A DNA stretch of 64,000 bases, taken from NCBI GenBank assembly GCA_003991915.1, contig RQTK01000534.1, positions 251,466-315,465 of the forward strand. Direction: 5' to 3'. The notes below the pieces were generated by a model, which saw only the letters and a list, made by a program, of their open reading frames with translations, was not told the DNA's origin and made no database searches. Of the stretch, positions 48,501 through 61,116 are shown piece after piece; position 1 is the stretch's first letter; each line of letters begins with the position of its first letter. A program made the position numbers and the translations under genes. The DNA is from Elysia chlorotica. Its lineage: Eukaryota > Mollusca > Gastropoda > Plakobranchidae.

Positions 48501-49360
48501 ATCACATGATGCCAATATTTTTTTTTTTTTTTTTTTTTTTGGCAATTGCTCCAGTAATAAGTGGTTATTTAAAAATCATATAGCTTAAAACAATGTAATG
48601 AAAAACATACTGGATTTTGGTTTTAACTTGTCTTGTCTGGTCTATGTAACATTTTCAGTTAAAAAACAAACATTCCTAGTAAAAAGCAAGCCCTAAGTAT
48701 ATCTTGGTCTCTCCTTCCCTATTTTTGGTATTAGCATTCCAGTGGCCCCTGGACTTTAACCCTTCGCCTCATGTTGAAGGAGCAGGTAGGTTTCGGTTGA
48801 GGCAGTAGTTCCGAATTTGTGTGTCTGTCTTGTGTTCTGTTGTTATAAATGTAATTTTTTTGTTTTTTTTTTTCTGCTGTGATTGGTCATTTTCAGGATA
48901 AAAGACTTCATGTTTTGACTAAAACAATAGTTTGTTGCTTTTAACTTTTAACATTTATATGAAGTCGCAGATAGACTTGTTTTTATTTTGAAAATCATTG
49001 GCCTAATAATTTGGCGTCTCTCTAACATCAACAAAGAAAGGATAAGATATTGGCACAGCTGTCATTTCTGAGTTGTTAGACCATAATATATATCAGCCTA
49101 GCTGCAAGAAAAAGCAAGTCTTGTTAATTTTTTTTTTTTTTTAAAATATGTATCTATAGAAATTAAAAACATTACATCATTAACTAATGTAGTTGAGTAT
49201 TGAATATTGTTACCAAATTAAATAACTGACATGTAAAAATAGTCTTTTATTTTTTTCCTTATAAAAATTAGCCAAATGTTGCTTTTCTTTGCTGTCTTAT
49301 AGGTTTTTCCACAATGCTAGAAGTATAAATCTCTTAAATCAGATCTCCTCCCTGTCTCTG

Positions 49361-49420
<60 letters not shown>

Positions 49421-52246
49421 TGCATTAACTTTTTCATTTATGCTCCATTTTTGTGAACAAAAGGGGATTTGGAGAATTGGTGTACAAGTATAATTGTGAT
49501 ACATCTGAATGCAATTTTGAACAAAATGAGTGCAATTATGAGCTTAGCATTATTTAGGGATCGAAACTATTGAATATTATATCCGCAACAAATTAACAAC
49601 TTCGAGTCATATTTGTTGTGAAAACTGTAAAATTATGAAGAAAAATGGACTAAACGCTAAGTTGTTGAAAAGTTGTTAATAGATCATTTTGAATTTTTTG
49701 AAACATAAATGATCTAACTCGAATCGCAATATGTAGTTGTGAACTTACACACATTTTGTATTATTGAACCAGGAAATGTTTAAGATGTTTTTTTTTTTTA
49801 CAAGTTTTCTATGGGCGGAGCTTGTCCAGGTCTAGCTGAGCTATATGTGTGTTTGCTTGTTCTCCTGTCTCTCTAGCAGTGCCAGCCCAGCAGCAGCCAA
49901 TCCCAGCCCACCTGCCGCACCCCCAGCCCATGCAGCAGCAGCAAGCCCAGCAGGCCCAGCCTGCCCATGTACCGAACCCTGCGCCCTCACCTGTACACCA
50001 GCAGCACAACGGCCAGCCGGGCCAGCACCACCAGATGGGCCAGGGCCCTTCGCAGTCGGTGACCCCTCAGCCTGCCCACTACATGAACTATCCACAGCAT
50101 GGCATGCCCCGCACTTCTCTAGCTGGGGGAGCAGGGGGCCAGCAAGGCATGGCTGGGCATCCTACCGCTGTCAGCATCAGCTACATGTCGGCGGCACCCC
50201 AGTATGCAAACTATCAGAACGCCAGTAACGGGGCCCATTACTCGTTTGCTCCTGCGGCTGCAGCGCCTGCACAGCCACAAACCTCGCAGAATTCTTCGCA
50301 CGGGCAGGGGGGTTCCCACCCGCAGTATGTGGTGATGCCTCACACAACCCCCCAGGGTCACCCGCCCATGCAGCAGCACTCAGGTCAGGCCTACCCTGCC
50401 ACTGGCCTACAGTTCCACCCACAGCATAACCTTATGCAAGGTAAGGCATCTCCGTTAGAGACGTTAGTTGTAGTGTTATTTTGTGGGTGGGCAAATATTT
50501 ATTGTAATAAATGTTTCCACTTCAAAGCAAACAATTTCAGAGCGCTTTTGCATGTTACTGTAACTGCATATGAACAATACGTGCACATAAAATCTATCTG
50601 TACATGTAATGCAAAAAAATTAAATGAACAGATATACAAACAAATGTATTGGTAAATGCTTGCAATAAATTACCTTATGTGAACAAATTAGTATAAATAC
50701 AATTTGTATTGTCGTATATACATCCTGTGGAGTATGCACATTAAGGATTCAATTGAGGTAAAACTTCCTGTAGATCTAATTGTTGACCTGGCCACACAAC
50801 CAGGCTTTCGTAATTCATAAAAGATCTGCGGTTATGTTTAATACTGATTGAACCACTTTCTACATGCAGGTCCCCCACAGATGCCACCTAACCATGGACA
50901 CAACCCTAACCAGGGAGGACCCCATCTCTTGCAGCACGGAATGCCAGCAGGGCTCCACCAGTCTGTAGCTGGCTCGCAGCCAGGCATGTTCATGCCCAGT
51001 AAGTCTCCCTCTTTTTCAGGGGGAAAGGTCTGAGAGATGATCCACCTACCAATAAATAGTTGTCAAAGTTATCAGTTTCTTTGCAAGTCACCTAATAAAA
51101 GTGGTTGAAATATTTATACTAAGTTAAATATTTTCAATTAATGAAATCTTATGAATTTATGCAACAGTTGGAGGATTAACTATATTATTTTTCTGCAAAT
51201 AAAAAAAAAGATACACATGGACATCCAAGGTAAATTTTTTTCATAAGCATTCTGTTATTGCCATGTTTTAAAGACATGGTACAGTAATATAGAACAATAT
51301 GCAAGTCGCAAGTTAAAACAGTTTGTATATATTCTTTTAGGCAGAGATTAGACATAGGCTAAATGTTTTATTTTATTCTGTAGGCACCTTTCCACCCCAC
51401 ATATTAATGCCCAGAGATATGCAAAGGAGGTAATAAGCAATTGGAAAACTGGGTTGCATTTGTTTGGGATAAATTCAATTTATCTGCTTTTGTTTTAATG
51501 TTCGTGTTTTTGAAAGATTTTTCATGTTTTTCTCAAAACTAGTTGCTTTTTGGGCAGATATATTTGTTTCTGACTTTTTTTTCCCTTCTCTTGTTGTCCA
51601 TGTTTGCATTGAAGTTGGATACAAAAATTGAAATTTTGTTTATAACGACACTTTTGGGTATCTTTACATTGCCACCGTAAAGGAAAGAGTAGTAGTAAGA
51701 ATGGTACTAAAAATATACAGATCTTATCTCATTCTGTTAATTTCAATTTGATAAATTTTCTCCATAGATATTGAAAAGAAGAGTTGTGCATGAAATGCGA
51801 AGATATAAACATTTCTATTTACCACTACTGGATAAAATCCTTGAAAATAAAATTGATAATTTTTAAAATCATGTTTTGATTGTAGAGCCTAGCACAATAA
51901 AACTTGTACTATTTACACGATGTAATTATGAATGTAATTTTTGTTTTTTGTCATCATATCCATCTTGCACAGTAAAAAATAATGATTAAACTTTTCAATT
52001 TCAGTACCGGTATATCTTTCATTTTAATTTATGCAATATTGTATATTGATTCTGGGGTATAACAGTTATTACTTTTAGGAAAGCCTTTAGCTCATGACTA
52101 CCAATGGGCCGAGCTTGTAAAACATAATTTAATTTAAAATATAATGACAATTTTCTCTTATTTTTTAAATGATTTTCACATTTCCAATTTTTTTCTTTCC
52201 AATTTCAGTGCCATCAACACAACAGCTGTATCAGCACCAACAATAA
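36520..52246 (+). CDS. ATXN2: ATXN2: ataxin-2, Lsm/LsmAD/PAM2 protein (about 20 coding exons)
   Basis: Ataxin-2 binds mRNA and poly(A)-binding protein and acts in cytoplasmic RNP granules and translational control. Exons: 36520-36584, 37318-37369, 38554-38610, 39039-39110, 39394-39529, 39987-40117, 41493-41584, 42053-42265, 42535-43169, 43890-44222, 44711-44766, 45056-45249, 45590-45632, 46556-46688, 47395-47525, 48023-48119, 48735-48785, 49877-50440, 50870-50998, 52209-52246. Phases agree; about 1073 aa. The Lsm fold spans about residues 43-125 (GVYADQR, TVKTVNGKTYKGRTTGFSEK). LsmAD follows to about 240 (SDFTDSGIVSRMNG, GGWDCESMF, STYDEKMYEYT). A long Q/P/H/S-rich disordered region comes next, with the conserved AEFQDFKEKFRL helix near 661-678. 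The PAM2 motif KLNPNAKEFKP is near 683-693. The C-terminus QQLYQHQQ resembles vertebrate QAHHQQQL. There is no long N-terminal polyQ. The ATG at 36520 is the first in frame with the conserved exons, but a 5'-untranslated exon cannot be excluded. Confidence 0.95.
37060..37140 (+). repeat. short interspersed repeat H, copy 2
   Basis: Carries GTGTCTGATGTGACATGTCA and the following TTAATTG-C-AAGATCT segment, matching 10310-10385. Confidence 0.45.
40144..41151. mobile_element. hAT-like non-autonomous DNA transposon, family D copy 2 (1008 bp, ATXN2 intron 6)
   Basis: Starts CAGTGATGATGGT and ends in ACCATCATCACTG after a CACCTTTTCTC stretch. It is collinear with 31119-32399 (for example CTAGCTAAGCTGAA and GTGATCTCACAGTGTTTA) but about 270 bp shorter. 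Flanks ATTAAG and ATTAGA are only a degenerate target duplication, so it looks older than copy 1. Confidence 0.75.
43285..43455 (+). repeat. interspersed repeat family C, copy 2 (ATXN2 intron 9)
   Basis: Collinear with 15597-15770. Free-standing here, whereas the other copy is embedded in the insert of a family B element. Confidence 0.7.
44410..44626. mobile_element. small MITE with CAGACYTGCCA termini (ATXN2 intron 10)
   Basis: The left end CAGACTTGCCAGCC and right end GGTTGGCAGGTCTG form an imperfect 14-bp inverted repeat enclosing 217 bp of non-coding DNA. The ends match the family B termini. No clear target duplication. Confidence 0.55.
45740..46400 (+). mobile_element. LINE reverse-transcriptase remnant (RTE-like), ATXN2 intron 13
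   Basis: The frame holds LPKIGDLQQCSNLRTRALIN (fingers), the HILNLRHLIEKLRQ and LCLIDFSKA segments (motif A), and IRKDVRQGCILSPRLFSFY (motif B). The YADD region has decayed to RYAYGTALLST. Stops and frameshifts are numerous, so it is inactive. It is closely akin in style to the remnant at 5752-6580, but shows the RT region that copy lacks. Confidence 0.85.
46748..46780 (+). repeat. solo transposon-end-like sequence with palindrome
   Basis: CAGACCTGCCACTTATACGG repeats the terminal motif of the CTGCCAAC elements. It overlaps a 19-bp palindrome, ATACGGATTAAATCCGTAT. No opposite end was found. Confidence 0.4.
46800..46831. repeat. poly-C / poly-A homopolymer pair
   Basis: A run of C directly followed by a run of A in ATXN2 intron 14. 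Length is likely to be unreliable in assembly. Confidence 0.9.
48735..48785 (+). CDS. ATXN2: 51-bp phase 1-1 ATXN2 exon (candidate cassette)
   Basis: The TATTAG acceptor and GCAG|GTAGGT donor enclose 51 bp encoding FQWPLDFNPSPHVEGAG. Because it is a multiple of three and enters and leaves in phase 1, skipping it keeps the frame. It differs in composition from the Q/P/H-rich neighbours. It is the only small exon in this part of the gene and could be alternatively spliced. Confidence 0.65.
49365..49415. repeat. (TC)n microsatellite
   Basis: Pure TC tract in ATXN2 intron 17, upstream of the large 564-bp Q/P-rich exon. Confidence 0.97.
51384..51429 (+). CDS. ATXN2: alternative ATXN2 3' exon (46 bp)
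   Basis: The CTGTAG acceptor leads to TFPPHILMPRDMQRR, with AGGAG|GTAATA as donor. Unspliced at that donor, the frame stops two bases later (AGG AGG TAA), giving an alternative terminal exon. Spliced, it shifts the last exon to AINTTAVSAPTIMF and stops. The direct 50998 to 52209 join gives the conserved-looking QQLYQHQQ end, so I treat this exon as optional. Confidence 0.5.
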
Positions 52247-55200
52247 TGTTCACATGGCCTTAGTTGTTTTTTTTTAGTATCAGTAAGTATCCGTAATATA
52301 AATATGATCTGTTATTAATTTCTCATAACAACAAGTATGACACATTTTTTTTTTTGCTTGTCCCAGGGCTTTCTTATTTTGGATAAAATTTTCACATTTA
52401 ATTTTTGCCTTAACACAGATGCCTTTTTTTTTTTAAAGTTCACACAATACAAAGATTTAAACATCTAGGTGGAAATGCTTAGATAGCTTTTCTGCAGTTT
52501 TTAAGGGAAAAACTGGACATCTCATCCATCTGAACTTTTGTAGACTCTTCATTTTTAGTTTGTACCGGTTTCTTATCACTGAACTTGGTTTAGTGAAAAA
52601 GCAGCACTCAATTACAGTAGTGCCATAAGACTGGAAATAGATTCATGTTAAAAGAAATAACTTATGGGTGCAGTGACTGTACAGTACATCAAGTTATAAA
52701 ATTGTTAAAAACTGTTTTCTTCCACAGGTTTGACAAATGCAGATGTAAATCTACTTTTGAAGAAAAAAAAAGGGAAGACCAAGTTAGGGTGGTGTGCTGC
52801 TGGCAAGTATATGACAGGAAACAAGTATTTTTTTTTCCAAATGACTGAAAGTAGAAAGATCAAAAGCTAACATGTGAATAAAATAGTTACTAAAACTTCT
52901 ATGCAAGTGAAATTCTTGAATGATGGAATTCAGATTGTGTAATTTTGTGCAAAAGGGTATGATTTTGAATGTGAACTTTCATAAGAGTTGTATGCAAATT
53001 GTCACTATTAACAGTACTGGAAGATCATCAAATCTCCTCCCCCCCCTCCTCCAAAGTTTACTGAGAAAGGTGCCTTGTGATGAAATCTAAAATGATAGGT
53101 GGAAGAGAGAAAGATGTAAGCCACTTTGCCATTGAAGTCAAATGCACAAATACTGAAAATTGATTTATTTCCTTTTGCAGAGTGAGCATGACTTTGCACA
53201 ACAGAACTTGTTTTGAGCCGTTGTAAATATATTTCTCAGGCTTGGTGAACATGAGCTGTTTATAATTTGATAATTTGATTATGAATGGTTACACCTATTA
53301 CCAAGGTGTGGTCGTATTGCCAAAGTGGTGTTGGCAAACATGTACATTGCCTCTACTCGACAGTATTTCACAAATTGTCAATGACTGAATGGAAAAATGT
53401 TTAATGATCATGTGAAGTTGTATTATTCTAGTCCTGTCTTATTTATATTTGATATGAATTTAAATGTTTTTCTTTTTAAAGCTTTTTGCCTACTTCCAAA
53501 GCATAAAAGAAAAAATATATACGAGTTGAAAAGGCATTTGCTTGAATCAATTGAGAAGATCCAGGTAAAAGTAAAACAGAACAAATATTGTGCCTTAATC
53601 ATCTAATTGGGTGGAGTTTTTTCCATTTTTAAAACATTTAGTGCAAAGATGAAATATGGTCAGTTGCCAAAAAACTGACCAGCACCCAAGATTAATTGGG
53701 CCATTTTTTTAGTACATTTTTTTTGGAACAAGGACTTTCACTGTTTTTCAGTGTTTGATGATTGCATCTTCACAGGATTATTAAGCAGTAGTTTAAAAGT
53801 TAGAAAAATACTCCATGTAATTTTATAATTAAGTTTTGAAATTGGTCCTCGTAAGTGTGCCCCCATTTGGGTCTAAATTTTCAGGTTAACAGTTCTGTCA
53901 TTCTACAAAAATCTTTTTTTTTGTTAGTGTGTGGAAAATTCTCATAATTCTGATATTCTTAAAACCAATGTTTATTAGGTTTTAATATGTGTCCATCCAT
54001 TTTTTTGGCAATTGACCATGTCTTCTGGTATGATAAGGATTGTTTACCCACCTACAAGAACAAAGAAGCAAGCAGACCCAGTGCAGAGAAAATTGAAATG
54101 AAATGAAGTTTAAAATTGTAATTAAAACATGGCTTAAAAGTGGAGATGGTAATATATAGGAAGCTAGTGAAACATCTTAAGATGCTAATTTGTTTAATTT
54201 CTAAGACAAATGATTTATCATTGAGCACTGTTATACATAACCTTTTCAAGACGTCGGCGCTAGCACTCCTTTTCTTCCCCACCCCAGGGCGTGTTTATAA
54301 TTCTCCGGTGACGTGGTTACTAAAAGAAAGATTTATAAATGTAGTAAAATATTACAAGATTCATTCCCTTTGCCCACTTTCATTTATGAGGCGAAAAAAT
54401 GGTAAAGTTTGACCCTAACGCTCTAACAAGTGGTGTGCTGATCAACGCTAGACTTGTCAAGTGCCACGTTGCGAAAGGGTTAAAAATAGTCTTGCAACTA
54501 GTAAAATATAAACTGTTGGTTGAAGCTTTTTTTCTCTAATACTAGGCCGTAGGGGGTCATTAAACTCCTATTTTAGTTTAGGATTAAGATTATTAGTATT
54601 ATAATTATATTATTAAATTTCTTTTAATTTGATTGATGTGAATAGTTATTATTGTAGATACAGTATACATAGTATCATTTACAACCTACATGTGGATTCA
54701 TCCCTACCTGGGCAGTAGATTAATCTGGATAATTCTCATTGGATTTATGAGTGAACTCATCAAACCACACTGGATGTGGCCTTCCAGGACTTACAATTTT
54801 TACAGCTTTTTATTTTTTTTGCATTATGCAGTCAGCAGTGGTCTTCAAGTGTAAAGAGGGGGCTGTAGTCAACCATCTAAGCACACCAGGATAGTTTCTA
54901 ATCAATAGTGGAGAACGGTTAAGCACTTTTAATTACCCTGAGCTATATACTTTCAAAAGGTACCCATATTGTTTACAAATCTAAATGTTAATGTTCCTTA
55001 GCTGAAGTTGCATCTATCGATGTTTAACATAGATACAAAATTGAATGCAATAGGCTATGTTGAAATGTGGATATGAATGAGATCAGAATTGGAATTGAAG
55101 AATTTTAATTTAGCTTGAATTGTTTTTTTCTCTCTCTTTAAACTGAAATACACTCAACACCGAAAACATCAAAGTATATATTTAGGTAAAACTTTTAGGG

Positions 55201-58200
55201 TTGTAATATTTTCGGCAAATCATCACCAGTGCTCTGTCAGTATTGCAGCCTTGAAGAATGAATGAACCAATTGGCATCCTCTCTCTCTGTACATGTGGGT
55301 AAAGATCTCGTCTAGTGCCTTGCTGGTGAGAATCAACTGGAAGCAACTGGAGTGTTTGATCTTAGTGGTGGTAACTTTACTGTGCTGGCTCGTCCCATGA
55401 AGGCTTTAGTTGACAAGTTATGTAAATCAAGTAACGATAATTGCATAACTGTGGCTAACAAGCCATGATTGCTGCAATGTATACCTGATCTTTACCTCTG
55501 CAGCTTGATATAAAACATACCAGTGATATATACAGTGTTGGAAGTATATACATGATATGTCGTGAATCAAATTTTATTGTTTGATGATATTTTTCCTTTA
55601 TTTCACATTGTTTTGTTTCTCTGCCCTTTTTTCATGCTGTGGATAAAATCAATATTTAGCCACATACCTAATTACCAAGCTCTATAGAGTGGGTATGCAA
55701 GGGCCTTTATCATGACCGAAAAATTTAGTTTAGCCCTTTTCACATTCTTTCTCACTTGCCAACTATGGCCTTAATACAATATATCAAGCAAGGCCTGAAT
55801 TGGCAAAGTACTCGACATCTTACTACATTAAATGGCTTGCTCTCAAGTATTTTTTAACATTTTTTAAATTCATTTTTTGTCCCAGATGGTGCAAACTATT
55901 CCGCTTTTATTGCGTTCATGTCAAATATTTTGTAAAATGTTTGCACACTTAATGGTGTTCAAAATGATATCATCCAGTTTTAATACGGGCTTCACAAAAT
56001 ATTGAAGGAATGAAGCTAAGATGTTTGTATTACTATTATTAAAAAAATAATGATTTATAACTTAAAATGTTGATGAAGCGTGTGTTAAACTGGCTTTATG
56101 CTGATTTGTATTTATTATACATTGCCGAGTCTTGATTTTTGAATGATCATTGTGAATTGCATATCAGTATGAAGGAGAAATGTGAGAAATGTTCTTTTTA
56201 CGATTACAAAAGTCAATATCAGATCTGAAACTGATGATAGCGGACTGTGTGAACATGGAGTCTTATATGTGTATAAGTTGTCAAAGTTGCTCTCGAAGCC
56301 TTAGTACATCATTTCCTTGTGAGAAGTTGGTCTTTAACATGTTAAAATGCAAACTGTGGTTTATGGTTCCAGCATATGGATTGCCTGCCTAGTGGGTGAC
56401 TTCAGTCTTTTGATTTAACAAACAAGTTTTTGATCCAGTCTCAGAAGACAAGTGCACCTTTTTTTTTTTTAGATTAAAACCATTATTATCACTTGTTATG
56501 CTGGCAGGTTTCAATATGATTTTAAATTTTATCTGTAAACTGTGTTTTATAGATAATTGTCAGTTCTGGAGGATGATTTTACGAGTTCAATCAAAAATAT
56601 GGTCTGATTGCAACAATGCCAATGTGTAAATTCTAAATGATAAGTACCTCTGGGTGTGAGATTACAGTTAAAAAATTGAGATTTATATATCACAGCTCTG
56701 GTGTGAATGAGTAATCGAGTGATCAAAAGATTTCTTGTTGTTTTCTGAAGTAAGATTGAGGTCTGCATTAACATTTTTCTTATGTTTAAAAGTTTTGAGT
56801 CATTGAAAGTGACATTGCTCCTTACCTGAAGGAATATTTTTGTGTAAATGAAAAGATTTATTTGTGTGCAAAAGCTGATAGATACTAGTATTGACAGTTT
56901 GTGAAATGTTGCCTCTCGAATGTCATTCCCTCATTTCATGCAACTCATTCACCATTCATGTGTCCAATTTTCTTACATTTTTCATTGCTTCTTCTTTCAA
57001 TCCCACCTCTCTAATAATAATAGTAATAATAATAATAATAATACTAAAAACTATTGCACTCTGAATGTGCTTTTTTCAAAATGCACTATCAAAACAAAGG
57101 CATTCCAAAAATAAATAAAAATTTTATCATTAATTTATCTGCAAATTACTGTATTTGGCAAACTCAAAAGTTCATTATACCTTTTCATCGCCTTTGAAGT
57201 GGGAAAGTCTAAATTTAAAAGAAAAATAAATTTGATTAATTATATATGTAGTAGTTTATTGGAAGAATTCAGCTTTAAATGTACATTTTGTTTACTTGGC
57301 GCATAAATTTTGTAAAGTTTTTGAAGAAAGCACGATGTGATACGTTTCAAGAGATGGAATAATTTATGAATGTATCCATTTATTTCAATGACTAAAAGAA
57401 TCACAATACAAAAATAGACAGATTCAATGAGTTTTGTAACATAAGTGATAGAAAAACGAAGATAGATTAGTATTATTTTTCATTTCTATTTAAGGACAAG
57501 TCGACATAGTCTATTAATTAAGGAAAGAGCAGTTCCCAAAAGTTAGTCCTTTCCTCGCCTTTTTTTTTCCACCTACGTCTTCCTTTCTCAATTTTTAAAC
57601 TGTTACTTTTTCATAATTCTTGTAATAAATTTCCGCTTTTGTATACTCATTTCACCTAGATACCGCAAAAATCCGTATTAATTTTCAATAGCGGTTTCTT
57701 CAGTGTGAAAAGAAGTCATAGTTTTTAGAAGGTGGTTATAAGTCATACGCTTCATATCCCATTATCATCTCATTTGCATCTCATTCAATGAACATCCTGT
57801 CATCTCTGATGCAATACAGAAAAATGACAAAAATATAAAAAATAAAATTTAGATGAAATCCACTGCAGTCCAGATGTTCAACCCATGAAATATGCAGTTA
57901 TTTGGCAGTTTTTTTTCTCTCAAAAGACAAATGTAGTTTGTAAAGAGGTACTTTAGAAAATGTTGATTCCAGTATGGTTTCCTTTTATTGGGATTAATTT
58001 GAAGTATTAAATACAAGAATCTCTGGGTTTCTTGATATTTGAAAAGATATTAGCTTTTGGAACTTGTGAGGGCATAGCGCAATGTGTCTCACAATTGGTA
58101 GTTAACATTTAAGTATTTCCTTGCTTAAAAGGGGAAGCATGTTTATATTTTAGGCATATGTTTTATGAGGAACAAAAAAAAAAAATTTGAATAACTAAAT

Positions 58201-61116
58201 TGAACAATATCTCCAAATTTAAAGAATAAGGAATAAACACTTACCCAAAAATTTATCTTGTTGTGTCTTGGCTTTTGATTGTTTTGTATTTTTTTAACCA
58301 AAAGTGTTTTTCCCCATGTCTATTTTTGTTGAATGTTCTAACATAAAAATGATAATTTATATTTTATGAGGGGGGCAGAGGCCATCATTGTACTTAGTGA
58401 TCTATACTGTTATCGTGTATCTAGTAAAATTTGTAAAGGTTGTAAAATTACCACTCTTCAGGGTTATGTGAAAAATATTTTTTTAGTAATTCTAATTGAT
58501 GAGCATAAAGGGAAGGTAATGATGATACAAAGAGGGTAACTAACAGTGATCTATTTCTTTTTAAGTTTTGGCATACATGTAATTAGAAAAGAGAAGTTAG
58601 AATGTTATTATTTCAGCTAACACAGGTACGCTTTAATTTTTTATATTTATAAAAAAGATCAACCACCAAGGTCACTGTGCTTGTTTATACACATATTCAC
58701 ACAGACACAAAAAGATCAACAAAATAGTCACTGTAATTTTTTATCTTCATAAAAAAAGATAAACAACATAGGCAGTTGTGCAGTACATGTATAATACTAG
58801 GAATAGGATGATCAATAATATTGCTTGCACTGAATGCAGTTTTTCGTCTACTTGTGATTTTACCTGTAACTTTTAGTCTAGATACGTTTCTATTTTAATC
58901 TTCTGACCTGGGCTTCCTAGTTTCTGGGGTTGATAAAGTGATGTTGTATAGGGAGTGAGACAGACCATGGGGTGCATCTTCTCCTTTCCTTTCACTTTCA
59001 GCTGACAAAGAAGAAGGCAAGTGTTTTTTGTTGTTGTTTTTTTCATTATTGTTTTAGAAAGGATTATATAGGTAGTTTCTGTAGTTCAGACCAGACACTC
59101 AAGTTGCTCGCTCGGATAATCGTCATGTTGCTAACATCGTCTTTCTCAGATCCAGTTGTTTTTAGAGAAACAAAGCGTTGTTAAATTGTCTGGGTTTTTT
59201 TCTTCACTGTAGTTGATTTTAAAATTCAAATGAACAATTTGTTTTATAGCCGATTTTCTCACAATAAAAGAGATAAATGGAAAATATTTAAAAGGTATTT
59301 ATCCTGGGCCAGTGCTATTTTGGTTCATCTTTGAGATAGACCATTAAGCTAGCAATGTGACGAAATAGAAAACAAACAAACAACTTGCATAATTGTCATG
59401 AAAATGTTCGCCAAAATAACAGAAAACGGAATTTTTCAAAACTGGATTAGCCTGAAGCAAATCTCACTCAACAATAGGAGGCATTTCATATTATAACTTG
59501 CGTATAATTATTGGGTTGACAGAAACGAAATTAACTATAAGCGAAAAAACTTCAATGAAGTAGAGATGGAAGGGATGTGGGGAAAAAAGAATGATTACAA
59601 AAACGTCGAAGATAATCAGAGCAATACTATAACATAATGTGACATTGCTTACGCGTATGCGACTTCACAGTAGTTTTCACCAAATAGGTTGTTACCGGTT
59701 TGGACTTGGAGAAACCACTAGAAACTACTCAAAGTTTGAATAGCATTTTCCCATCAGCTCGCACACATCTTGTGCGAGTTGATACGCCCTTGTGCAAGCA
59801 CCAAAGAGATAACCTTTTTGTAATTATTGTAATGAAATTGTATTGATATACACACCTTCCGTTTAAAAAATTAACCAAATCTTTTAGTTTTTACTTTTTG
59901 AAACTTGAAATCCCCTAAAATAGTGCGCACACAAGGAGGAGGCCTTAAGTTGTGCGATGTGAAAAGGTTAAGAAGAGAATGATGGGGCGTGTGGTGTTAA
60001 GGAATAATTGTCAAGTACTGATTTAGATCTAGACATTCTTGAGTTGTATTCTGAAGCCTCAGACAGGGCATTTATTAATTTATAAAGTTAAATCATTGCG
60101 TTTCTACAAAGGATTTCTAGTTATCTTTTTGTGTGTGTGTGTGTGTGTTAATGTTGATAAGAGAGTGTGTCCGAGTTTAGGTAGACCTTTCTATGTTAGA
60201 CCTTTCTATGTTCACATTTTCTTTAAGGTTTATAAACAAAACAAAAATAGCATTTTACATTAACACACACACACACACACAAATACAAACAATCGAGCAA
60301 ACCAAACCAAAGAGGTAAAATAGAGCAAGCGCAAATACCATAGAAAATGGCTTTTATTACAATATTTAATATTACAATTTTTAAAGGCATAACATCATTT
60401 TGTAAGGGTTTACAGTATGCTTTGAGTTTCTAGACTACAATTGGCTTTTCTAACACCGGGAATTCGTTGTTGAAGTAAAGGTAAAATAATGTGTTTAAAA
60501 TCAGAGAAGTTTTGTGTGTGTCAACAATGGAGGAGCATAATTATACACTATAAAGTCTGAAACGGCCGTCTTACTGTCAATTATTAGAGAATAATTGACT
60601 ACATGTAATTTTACAGGTAAAAAAATGGACAGAAAAACTTAATAACATTAATATGCAACAAACACAAAAAAGGAAAAAAATTACAATTTTACCAATGAAA
60701 TCTTAATTTTTGTTTATAATATGTAATAACAAGACATAATTCAAAGAAAAATGTATGATTATTTTTGCTTACATACAATCATCTACCTGGAGCTGGAAAA
60801 CTATTTTCCTCTTCGTAAAAGGCTCAATACATTGCTACCGGGTACAATATTAAACTTGCATTGAGATACATGAAGTCAACACGTCTCAAGCATAAAGTCA
60901 CAGACATAGGGATACAATGTGTAAGTAATCTGTAGGGCATTTTGTAATACATGGTCATTTATAAAAAATAATACAAACAAATTTAAACAGGCTATAGTAA
61001 GAAGATATACTGACTTATCTTTATACCGACAACAGCTGTTCAACATGAGGCGATTCTGACTCGTATAATGCCTGCAGAACCATTGAGCATTTGTTAACGA
61101 GTTTAGTAATGTGGAG
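52247..61116 (+). other. ATXN2 3'UTR and intergenic region
   Basis: About 8.9 kb without a convincing gene. AATAAA hexamers occur at 52878, near 57107-57117 and further on, and the long U-rich stretch is compatible with an extended ATXN2 3'UTR. Simple tracts: (AAT)n at 57014-57044, (GT)n near 60130-60149, (AC)n near 60264-60283. On the minus strand AATAAA at 60352-60357 could end the sulfotransferase transcript. Confidence 0.5.

Noticed and set aside
49841-50422. Gly/Ala/Cys-rich minus-strand and alternative-frame ORFs
   Set aside because: Shadows of the 564-bp Q/P-rich ATXN2 exon.
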